Positions 35,201-43,832 of a stretch of 64,000 bases of DNA are shown here, piece after piece. The stretch covers positions 43,270 through 107,269 of the forward strand of contig NMRA01000896.1 of NCBI GenBank assembly GCA_002633005.1, written 5' to 3'. The position numbers and the translations under genes were made by a program. Origin of the DNA: Phoronis australis. Taxonomy: Eukaryota; Phoronida; Phoronidae. The notes beneath the pieces were generated by a model. The model searched no databases. It was not told the DNA's origin and saw nothing but the letters and a program-made list of their open reading frames with translations. Each line of letters begins with the position of its first letter. Within the stretch, counting starts at the first letter, position 1.

Positions 35201-36361
35201 GTTTTCAATTTAAAAAAGAAGAAACTTCTCATCTTTGGTTATTTCTCTCAACAAACGTATTTCACAATCCCAACCACACACCGTAATCATCGGAAAAAAA
35301 CTTGAATTGCGCACTCTTGACTTACATGAGAGCTGAAATGGTTAGGTGAAACCTTATTTTTATTTCATAAAAAATACAATGGGCATCAAAATAAAATATC
35401 AAAAACGGTGTAGCGTTTTGCGTCGAAGCCAAAACACTAAAATTGGAGGAGCTCAAAATCTAGAACAAACCCTCACTTAACGCTGACGTACGAAAATCCG
35501 CAAACCGGAAAACCCAAACGAAGCAATTAAACCAGTACATTAAATTGAGATTGTGCAACGGAATTAATCCGTTTTCAAAATGATTTTAATCATTAATTAG
35601 AGGTGGCTTTTGAGTAACACATAAATTTCATAGAGGTGTGTTTGGGCGACTTTAACGGAAAAATTATTTAGTGACAACCGCGGACCACATTTTTCAGACT
35701 AGTTGAAATCAAAGACGAAAATAATAAAAAATGATCTCTCACTATATGACGACGGATATGTTAAGGCATAATTTTGCCATCTTTTAATTGCTTTCAACGT
35801 TGTGAATACGTTCATGATAACATGAAAATCGTAACGTTTCTTCCTTTTTACCGGGATATTTTAAACCACTATTCGTCAGTTGATATCTTGACATTTTATA
35901 ACAAAACTAGGAACTCAAAAAGTGCATATCGAACCACACTGAACACCAGAAATAACCTACAAGGCTTATTTTAAACCTTGATCTATTCGAGTTCTCTATT
36001 CCTTGCCGTGAGTCACTTAGCGCAGTCTGCCAACTTCGATCATTCCTGTAATACTAGATAGAAAACCTAAACTTCATGGTTTGGTAAAAATCCACTACTA
36101 CCAGTGATTTTTCTCTTACAGGACTGTGTCATTGTATTGAAAAGTTCAAAGGGAATTTTTTATTCTATAGGAACTAAAGTTGTGTCACGCGGCTGTGCTC
36201 CCGTCAAGCTGTGGGACAATTGCAAGGGAGCTGGCGTTAGCGGCTTCAGCGGTACAGTTTGTTATTGTACCGGTGACAACTGCAACCCAGCTACGTCGCC
36301 AATGGCAACTTGGAGCGCCATTTTGTTAGCGGCCCTTTTCGCAGTGTACAACGCCATGTAA
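23228..36361 (+). CDS. Ly6/uPAR-type three-finger GPI-anchored protein, gene B (3 exons)
   Basis: Exons 23228-23276, 34156-34269 and 36171-36361 have the same lengths and phases as gene A and give 117 residues. Signal peptide MKTLVVLVLVICVTAS; domain NALTCYSCSNCGSS through to CYCTGDNCN with the same ten cysteines; identical GPI signal SPMATWSAILLAALFAVYNAM. Expected to be a secreted-route, outer-leaflet surface protein. Against gene A I count 21 replacement and 4 silent codon differences. All eleven changed codons in exon 3 are replacements, and they avoid the cysteines and the GPI signal. Exon 2 ends with a compensated one-base insertion and deletion that changes two residues. Intron 1 is about 10.9 kb and hosts many repeats, so transcript evidence would be needed to confirm exon 1 usage. 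Confidence 0.85.
24906..26090. other. intron 1 of gene B, part unique to copy B
   Basis: No gene recognised. Minus-strand frames at 24983-25311 have no domain I know. Confidence 0.4.
26090..29001 (+). repeat. intronic segmental duplication, unit 1
   Basis: About 2.9 kb that recurs at 30480-33332 with high identity. It begins near a 9-bp inverted repeat (CCGTCCGGA 26104-26112 and TCCGGACGG 26131-26139) and includes a SINE and intron sequence shared with gene A. Confidence 0.85.
26545..26762 (-). mobile_element. tRNA-derived SINE, copy 1
   Basis: On the minus strand it begins GAGGAGGCAATGCGAGCTAG (A-box region) and carries the B box GGTTCGAGTCCC at 26695-26706, followed by a shared non-tRNA body. 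The same order is seen at 30910-31129 and 45803-46001. Confidence 0.7.
29002..29343. other. no recognisable gene
   Basis: Sequence between the two duplication units up to the gap. Nothing recognised. Confidence 0.4.
29344..29535. other. assembly gap (192 N)
   Basis: Followed by a CA/CACG-rich stretch, so an unresolved microsatellite is likely. Confidence 0.95.
29884..30440 (-). pseudogene. THAP domain pseudogene with frameshift
   Basis: Two overlapping minus-strand frames supply successive THAP blocks: FPRIKNCVKHGSETSVELVA and FVNSFRLRSITCA in one frame, then CSAHFEGGKKTYLRN and CPTISPFKE in the other. The C-x2-H ligands are in the second frame. An upstream ECCIVV could be the eroded first zinc ligand pair. 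The frameshift between the blocks and the degraded N-terminus mark it as dead. It lies between the duplication units in intron 1 of Ly6 gene B. Confidence 0.55.
30910..31129 (-). mobile_element. tRNA-derived SINE, copy 2 (duplicate of copy 1)
   Basis: Same sequence as 26545-26762, carried by the segmental duplication rather than by a new insertion. The B box reads GGTTCAAGTCCC. Confidence 0.7.
32655..32795. mobile_element. 141-bp MITE with CGTTCAGTAG termini
   Basis: The left end CGTTCAGTAGACGCTAGGAC is matched by the reverse complement of the right end CGTTCAGTAGCGCTAGGACC (one 1-bp indel over 21-22 bp). A 12-bp word ACGCTAGGACCT is doubled at the left. The core (CACGTGTTCTCAT, ACACGGCAATATCTCACGT, AATCTCGCGA) is the reverse complement of part of 26165-26260, so an older relative lies in the same duplicated segment. 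It is absent from unit 1 at the corresponding site near 28460, though the immediate flanks there differ. Confidence 0.7.
33735..33850. mobile_element. partly deleted relative of the 9258-9397 MITE
   Basis: Shares GTGACTGGGAAA, CATGCTAATTTATTTTTC, CCGTGCCCGA and TTTATAAGTCGGGC with 9258-9397, but the right terminus is missing and the sequence passes straight into intron DNA shared with gene A at about 10131. Confidence 0.6.
34156..34269 (+). CDS. Ly6 gene B, exon 2
   Basis: 114 nt between acceptor CCATTTTCAG and donor GTAAGT, in phase with its neighbours. Eight replacement and three silent codon differences from gene A by my alignment. Confidence 0.9.
36171..36361 (+). CDS. Ly6 gene B, exon 3
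   Basis: 191 nt after acceptor TATTCTATAG, ending in TAA. Eleven codons differ from gene A, all replacements. The last 21 codons before the stop are identical in nucleotides. Confidence 0.92.
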
Positions 36362-36618
36362 ACTACTAACGAACAACAGTTTTGTGAGCTCATCTAGTGT
36401 TTTTTGTCATGTTATAGTTCTGCCCTTTGAAATTTGGAATGTGTGATCTATTAAATTCTTCAAAATATTTGTGGTTTATATTGTTTTTTATCTGTGCCAT
36501 TAAATGTTATAACTGATGACATGAGATGTCAAATTATATAATCGAAAACTAATGAGATAACCATCGAGGTTTTGACCACTTTTGTAGGTACCTGTTTTGT
36601 ACGTTTCTCTTTTTATTG

Positions 36619-36624
36619 AATAAA
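36619..36624 (+). terminator. poly(A) signal of Ly6 gene B
   Basis: AATAAA about 258 nt after the stop, conserved in position with gene A. Confidence 0.6.
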
Positions 36625-36829
36625 GGCTTTGCAACTCATATATTTAGTCTCACTGTAAACTGTAAAATAAGTCTTACACAATTCCAAATAATTAAGTTTC
36701 CCTCCTTACCAATGTTTTATAAAAAATTAGACATTCGTTAAACCGAAGTTTATGAAAATAACCACTGTTGTTTGTTTAATTCTCTACCTTATCATCTTAC
36801 TTGGTTTATAGAACTCTAGCCCTGGAATG

Positions 36830-37012
36830 CCAACGTCGATCTCACGGTGTAGAAGTTGCACTGCGCATGCGTGGAATTTGATTGCATTCGCGTGTTCCGA
36901 TGGAATTTACTGCTGCTAAAACTTTTCTCAACTCCGACGTTTTTCAACCAAACTGCATGAATTATATCATTAGAAAGCCCTTTATCAGTTCTTGGTGGTG
37001 TATGGTTATAAC
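36830..37012 (+). repeat. dispersed repeat R1, copy 4 (3' flank of Ly6 gene B)
   Basis: Contains GCGCATGCGTGGAATTTG, CTAAAACTTTTCTCAACTC and ATTAGAAAGCCCTTTATCAG. Confidence 0.6.
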
Positions 37013-38057
37013 AGAAGAAAAAGAGGAATAATTTAATTCATAAATAATTATCATTTTCCATAACTAACAGGATTATAAATATTTTTTAGTTCTAAAAACT
37101 AAAAGTATTGCCAATTTGCGAAAAAAGCAGGGCGTAATAGTAGCATAAGATGGGAATGAACCAAAGAGGTTGTACAAGTAACGAGTTACAAAGAAACAAT
37201 TTCAATGATTCAAAAAATTTTACCCAACACAAAGACAATGATTTTAGAATATTTATCCTCCTACTTGGTGAAACAGTTTAGTCAGTTATTCATCGAAAAT
37301 TGTACATCTTAATATAGGATTGGACCTTTGGTGCCGTTTTACATTCCTCAGTCAAAATTCAGGATGCAGTGACATTCAAAAAATGATCAACTAATTACTC
37401 CATCTACCCCAAATTTGCTGATACAGGTTTTCTTAATCGATAAAAAAGGGCAAAAATCTATTACGCAACTTTGAAATTTACTGGGGATGGCTCACTACAT
37501 TGCTTGCAGTGTAGGATTCTCCATACAAGTTTAGAAATAAATTCATAGCTTCAGATACTGAAAATTAGTGAGAGACACTTGAACACATTTTACGATTGTT
37601 AAGTTACTAATTTAAGAAGACTCTGGAGAATAAGAACATTTATAACAAAGAAACAATGTTATTTTGAACACCTGTTGCACAGTTGTCACGGTCATCAGTT
37701 GAGAGTTAAAAAAGCGGGACAACTGGATTAAAAAGCGGGTCAACTGGATTAAAATGCGGGACCTCTTTATGTAAAGCGGGGCAGCTGGGTCTAAGCGAAA
37801 GGGTGAAAAAATTGTAACTGCAACACACAGAAACGTCCCGACAGTGTTTTTCGACGAGGTAACACCCAAAAATGTTCTATAGCTTTTGTACTTGTAGTCG
37901 AAGTTGCGGTGCTGTGAAACCCCATAAAACACCCCGTTTTTTCTTTTTAGTCGAACGGGAAATTATGGCTATGTCGCGTGCAACAGTAAAAGATCGGGAT
38001 CCCAGAAGGTTTTGGGCCAAATTTCATTGATACCAAAGTGATCCATGGGTATCTCAG

Positions 38058-38297
38058 CATGCGCGCACCCAGGGGGGGGGATCTCGAATGAGCCCCCCAT
38101 TTGGCGAAGTGGGCAAAAAGGTCCGCCCCTGAGAAACAAAAGGTCCTAGAAAATGAGACAAAAGTCCACTAAACAAGCACAAACGCGCAATTCACAGTGG
38201 AGCCCCCGTTTTTTTAGTCCGCCCGCCTTTTTGTTACCAAAAGGTCCACAACGTCAGGAATTCGAGCCCCCCATATTGAAGGCTGGGTGCGCGCATG
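38058..38297. mobile_element. 240-bp MITE with 15-bp perfect inverted termini and CTCAG target duplication
   Basis: Both ends read CATGCGCGCACCCAG inward. CTCAG flanks it at 38053-38057 and 38298-38302. The paralogous position in copy A (13995-13999) has one CTCAG and no element, then continues with the same TGCTAGGAAAT. The interior is the reverse complement of much of 7486-7771. No coding capacity, so movement would have needed a transposase supplied elsewhere. Confidence 0.9.
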
Positions 38298-39099
38298 CTC
38301 AGTGCTAGGAAATAGCCATCTGGCAGGTTCGCTAAGTAGGTGTGGTCCGGAGCATGAGAATGGCACTCAAAAATTTAGCTAGATTAAGTTTTCTGGTAAT
38401 CACTTAAAAATACCTGCGACGCCTAATACTAAAGTCACTGTATCAAAATTATCGACTGCCAGACAATTTCAGTGATGGGGAACATCAGCTAGACGATTAT
38501 AACTGAGGCCAAAATTGAGCTAGGTCAACCCACCAGGTAACCGCGGTTAAAGCCAACTATATAAAATCCAGCACCACTCCACGCGGGCAGCAGTTATATG
38601 TAAGTGAATTTCACTGGTGGGGTGCCCCTGCCACATAAGGATAATGGGCCCTAATTTGGAGCTAGAACAGCACAAGAGGTAAGCGCGTAAAATCGGTTGC
38701 AAAATGCTCAAATCAAACCCATTTTGTCCAGTTGCAGAGCTCAAGAAGTTAACATCCACTGACTCTCACTCACAGCAAGTTCCCAGCTTCATTAACAATA
38801 GTTTACTCGCCAGTAATTCTCGGGCTAACAAACTTTATTGCTGTTCACATTTGCAAACGATAACTAAATTGCCCTGTTTCTTTGCACATACAAATAATAA
38901 ATAATGGCTGGCCTGCCCGAGTATCAGAAGTATCTAAAATCACAAGGCTGCGATGTACACGCATACTAGATCAACTGGATTGCTTCTAAATGTGACACAT
39001 CGTACTTATATATATTCTTATCATGAAACTATGTATTATACACCAACTCTTAGTAGTTTTCAATATCACCCGCTGTCTTCATCGTTCTGGCCCTTAATC

Positions 39100-40540
39100 G
39101 TAGATCGTCCCTGTTACAGCATCAATCTAGGACTTCGCCCTCAAGTGATATTTTTTCTAAAAACCATATAGTTCCTCATAATACGTTTAATAACGACAGA
39201 ATCATTCAATAACCTATATTGATATGGCACATTAAGAACAACACCCACTGGTCGCACATCAATGAGTCCCCGCTCATTCTCGATTTGAAAGCATTTACGC
39301 GAACCTCCCCCTAATCTCTTTTCCCTCTCAGTCATTGACAGTGACCTCTAATATCAGGGGTCTCCCATGATTCTGTCCGACGATGGTTTAAGTTTCAACT
39401 GAAACATTTTTTCTTGTATGTATTTATGTTAGCATACTTATTAAAGCGTTCATCGTCACCTTCCTGTGACTCATTAACAAAGATAAATAACTATTAAAGG
39501 AGAATGCCACCCAAAAAACAACCTAGTTTGTATCATTTTAGATCGAGTAGTTCCACTCAATAACAGCAAGTACAGCTCTTTTACCTGATACCTGACGGCA
39601 GACACAGGTGTTGAAATTAACCAATGACGTCAGGGGTTCGAAAGCAGTCTGTTCAGCAGTTCACAACACGCTTACTAGTGTCAGCTTGTCGCTTGAATTC
39701 ATCGTTTTACACTAATAAATCATCAAAACCCTTACAAATATATCGAGCTATTGAACAAACGTGTTATTTTATTTCGCTGTTACGTATTTTGAGGTATTTG
39801 AGAGTACCGTGGCCTACAAAGTTCGATAGCCAGAACAATTTACCAAGGTAGGTCGCAGGAGTTGAGGGTCTGTTCGGGGATAAGACCAAGCTTTCGTCCG
39901 TAACAGGAGAACATAGGTGTGTGTTGTAATTTTAGACTTGCGATTTCTTTCAGTTCTAAACACACAAAACGCTTGCTATCCCGGATAGTGGTCGGAGCCG
40001 AATCAGGCCCATCGCGGCCGGACTGAAGACATCACGAACATAAACCAACCAAATTGGAAACTAAACTTCCAGTCACGAAAAGACTATTCTAGTGATCCAA
40101 AGAAAAAATGTGCACGTGATTATTTTGGTGAGTTAGCCGCGAAACTGAAAGTTGTACAGTGACAATGATTCGAATAATGTATATGAATATCTAAATAAAG
40201 ATTCCCCCAACATCAGACCATAGGATATAAAATCGAGTTATTGTTTCACAGCAGCTCTCTGTCAGCAAACAATGAATTAATATGCGATGACACGGCCTCG
40301 GTAACCGGTCAATTACCTTATTGTATCTAAAGCCCCGCGGTAGCGCAGTGATTTATTCGTTGCTGGCTTCTCAAAACATTTGCACACACGAACACTCCAA
40401 GGCATTACAAATTGTATCTAATGAGAAGACTTTGTTTCAGTTTCATATAACCATTGGTTAGGATGAGAATAATTCATTTCGCAACAGAATACAACTAATA
40501 AACGTCAACGTAGCAACTCGCAATCCCGACTTAGACGAAC
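39100..40540. other. gene-free intergenic stretch
   Basis: No supported gene. A short stretch at 40331-40365 (GCGGTAGCGCAGTG) looks like a tRNA A box, but no B box follows. Confidence 0.4.
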
Positions 40541-40552
40541 TGTTCATCAGGT

Positions 40553-40935
40553 GAAGACTTCATAGGTCGACCGTTAGGTTTCAAAGGCTATCAGTTCGAA
40601 CCGGAATACACGGATCAAGAAATAATAGAGAAGCTCCGTGAACGTGCACAGACAACGGAACATATGAATGACTTATCATATGGTGTCAGTGAGATAACTG
40701 CTCGATAATGGAAACGACTGACTTTTGCGTTTGCTGCCACGAAATTCCGCTAGTGAAACGAAGCGCAGATGTATCTCACGGACCATCCTGATTTTGCACC
40801 GCATTTAAACAGATATGTGCTTACGACGTCTTTTTAGGGCTGAGAAAAAGAACTGGCGAAAACATCCTACACCCAGAGGACCAAACAGAAGCCTTACGAA
40901 CCAGTCAGATCAGTCATCAAACAAGTTATATAAAA
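40553..40935 (+). pseudogene. P2X7 C-terminal-tail-like domain, frameshifted relic
   Basis: Blocks in order across three frames: GRPLGFKGYQFEPEYTDQEI, then METTDFCVCCHEIP, then YLTDHPDFAPHLNRYVL, then RTKQKPYEPVRSVIKQ. This is the order of the zinc-binding tail domain of P2X7 receptors (yqFEP..., ..M....C.CC.EI, cIt.hp.F...cLn..vL) that occurs widely as a stand-alone repeat-like domain in invertebrate genomes. At least two frame changes and stops show it is not functional. Confidence 0.6.
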
Positions 40936-41016
40936 CGTTATGTTCTCACGCCTTGAATTAATTGTAATTGTTTATGTTTTCATGGCCAACTTCAGGTTTC
41001 CATAATCAAAAACTAA

Positions 41017-41226
41017 TCAACAACCGATCCGACGAAATGCAGGCCACTGACAGACACGGATAAGTTTCACGGCCTCATACTTGCTATCAATGGCGTACTT
41101 TTCATTCTTCACTACCGCGAGCCACTTCCTAAGCATTATGGGCTCTCGAGGAAATCGAAAAAACCACATACCCGCTTTCCTCATGGCTTCATAGTTCGCA
41201 CTAGCAGGAACGATACACCACACCAT
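41017..41226 (-). pseudogene. THAP domain relic
   Basis: The frame begins MVWCIVPASANYEAM, continues MWFFRFPREPIMLRKWLAVV and ends near IRVCQWPAFRR. C-x-V-P, the F-R-F-P block and the downstream (R)VC are THAP landmarks, but the second zinc cysteine is replaced by serine and the H-F of the C-x2-H-F block is lost. It is head-to-head with the P2X7-tail-like relic on the other strand. Confidence 0.55.
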
Positions 41227-41942
41227 AGCGGCACTTACTGTGCAGAAGAACCACTGACGTAGCTGCGTCGTTTCTCACCTTCCTCACAGGTTAACGCGAC
41301 ACCTCTCGGCGAGGTAAGATAACCGTATACGAGGTGATGTAGATATATACCGATGAAGACGGTAAAAAAGCTGGTGGCATTCTTCTTTAAAGTAAATATG
41401 CCAATGATTCTACAGTATACTTATACTGCCTGCAAGATGAGCATTACGTAATACACACGGGATTCATTATTCAGAAAACAGTGTTTTCCCAATTACATCA
41501 ATGCGCTTGGCCTGTTTCCGTTTCGTTGCCGTGCGTTTACACGTGCACTTGCTCCTGAACTAATATCCGAACAAAAAGTCCAGGACCTCCATCAAACTTT
41601 CAGGATATGAGGGTAGTCAATGTCGCGTAACTGTACTGATTTCTGACGAAATTGGTACGCGACAAGCTCTGTTGTTTCTTAGAATCGTCGAGGAATCATG
41701 ATATTGGAGTTTTGGACCCTGTGACCCCTGCTCGAACCCATACTTGCACTGCACTCCACAGGGACTCAACAAAAACCGCAAGGAAATGGCAATAGTAGCG
41801 CTTGGTCATAAGTTCATGGCAATATATTGAGTGAATATTGCGAGTCTATTTTGACATTGATTGTTTCAGTATACGGTTGAGTCGTTATGCGCCAGTAGCC
41901 GGCGTACGTCTGACCAGTCAGTAGGGCCTAATTCTTGAAGCG

Positions 41943-42008
41943 CCTGTTCAGTGGACTAGAGTGTCTGCACGGTTAGCAGAACGTCGCGGGTTCAAGTCCC
42001 AGTCATTA
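41943..42008 (+). mobile_element. tRNA-like sequence (probable SINE head)
   Basis: A good B box (GGGTTCAAGTCCC, 41988-42000) lies about 35 nt after an A-box-like CAGTGGACTAGAGTGTCTG. There is no pairing acceptor stem, so it is not a functional tRNA gene. It differs from the SINE family at 26545. Confidence 0.45.
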
Positions 42009-42009
42009 G

Positions 42010-42482
42010 GTCACGTGATGTGCGCAACAGGTGGCATGCAGACTAGACTTAAAAATAGTTGCGATCTTGGTACACTTTGTTATTAGAGTTAGTTATACGA
42101 CAAGAAGGGAAAAACGACGATAGTTCTGTTGTTGCACCAATTGTTTCGAAAACCTAGACCTCCGGGGCACACTTTTTAACTGAAATCGATATTAATGATC
42201 CCGAAATTCCATAAAATGTCGCCTTCTTTGTTTAGAGTTCAACCCAGATACACAAAATGCAAATGAAGGAATTAGAGGGGCGTTTTGAAACACCCGAGCG
42301 ATACCAGATATTAACGAGATCCATTTCAAACTAAAATAAAGTGATTAAAGGAACTTTAAAATAACTATCCAATAAAATTACTCTCTTCTTTGTTGTGTTC
42401 ATCCAATTCTATATTAAACTTGATTTTGGCTCGAAGGTATGACAAAAAATAAATTACTGGTATGTAAGTACAAACTTTTACA
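42010..42482. other. no recognisable gene
   Basis: Intergenic DNA downstream of the minus-strand gene; nothing recognised. Confidence 0.4.
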
Positions 42483-42488
42483 TTTATT
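42483..42488 (-). terminator. poly(A) signal of the anchored-protein gene
   Basis: AATAAA on the minus strand, 74 nt after the stop codon at 42562. Confidence 0.65.
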
Positions 42489-42561
42489 GTCACTTGGTGA
42501 AGCGCATTAGCGACAAAATGCTACACAAAATGCTCTATTGCTGCGCTGCTCTAGGAGTATT

Positions 42562-43832
42562 TCATAAATCACGACCGCTGTAACTTCCATTGAATAAGTT
42601 GTTGAGATAGTCATTTGTCTCTTGAATAATTTTCTCTAAACTTTCTTCTAGATAATTCTCATTTGAAACTTCGCCATTGACGCACAAACAATCGTGTCCA
42701 GCTGAACCACGCGATAAAGCTACCCCGCTTTGTTGTTGAAGACGATCTAGCTCAGGAAGGCTGTTGTCTGCTCGTTGTTTGCATCCATTAGATTGGCAAT
42801 CGAAATCAGTCATCTTAGACAACCCGTCTAGCGACTTTACTTTACGAAGGTTCTCGTCGAGTTCTCGTTTTGTGCGCAGACGTTTTCGTCGGATAGGCGG
42901 TAAACTGTTCGTGCGCTTACTAGCTGTCATTTTGGTGCATTTTGGTAAAGGTTCAGAGTTTCGAACCCACAATAGAGGGAGAACATGGCGTTTAAAAGGA
43001 GATTTCCACGAAGGCTCAAGCATCGTCTTGTGCTCAAAATGGTCACAAACTTTCGAAATTTTCAAGTTTTTTAGAGACGCAAAGATGTCGTTTTGAGATG
43101 CATGTTTGTCTCTTTGTTGAACAGTCACCATGTCTTTATTCTTGACGCCTGCAGAGTGAACAGCGTTTGATTTAGAATCCCCACAAGCTTTGGTTTCTTT
43201 CTGCAATAACTTACGAGATAACAAATCTTTCAGAAAGGACAAGTCACCAAATTCAACTGCATTGACCATCATCACTTGTCGCGGGGTACATCCAACACCT
43301 CTCCGTCTTGTAGGAATCATGGATATTTGTGTTCCTCGTAGTTTTTTGAAATCTCTTGAACGAAGAGTTTCTTGTTTTCGGAAGGGGGAACTAAGTCGTG
43401 GTATCTTAGATGACTGGTGAACTTTTAACCTTTTCATCGTGGGAAAAACATTGCCTTGTTTACCTGACCGCTTTGTTAACACTTTTAGTTGTGGGATTTT
43501 CGATGGTCGCTTACCGACACGAATGTCCACAATGCTTTCTTTTGCAGGGGCTTCACCTATAATTGACACATGACCTATACTAACTTTTTTGCTTTTCTTG
43601 AATTTGGCATCTCTTTTCACCTTGCTCGCAATGTCTTTAACTGGCTTTTCAAAGGGAAAGAGGTTGCCTTTAAGCAAACTCTTCACAGGCGACGCCGAAG
43701 CAGATTTCGGCGTTGATGAGCCTAATCTTGTAGGTGGAAGTATATTGCTAATTACGGAGTTATCCGAAGAAGGTTGTGCTGCAACAATATTACTTATCGA
43801 AGTGCCTGATGAATCTTGGGCTTTCATTATAA
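42562..43832 (-). CDS. anchored-protein gene, exon 3
   Basis: Begins after the acceptor TTTTTATCTACAG; the first two bases complete the codon split with exon 2 (G|TT, Val). Encodes residues 642-1064 and the stop. Contains the basic run and the second copy of the helical motif at the extreme C-terminus. Confidence 0.8.

Larger units (their letters stand above)
22745..39090 (+). repeat. segmental duplication, copy B (Ly6 gene B with flanks)
   Basis: Collinear with 2720-14935 as described there, but longer because of insertions and an internal duplication in intron 1. Confidence 0.85.

Noticed and set aside
40331-40365. Second tRNA-like head (GCGGTAGCGCAGTG)
   Set aside because: No B box at a suitable distance.
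41943-42008. Functional tRNA gene
   Set aside because: A and B boxes are present, but the two ends cannot pair as an acceptor stem.
42764-43096. 110-codon plus-strand frame opposite exon 3 of the anchored-protein gene
   Set aside because: Antisense shadow of a supported exon; no splice or start support.
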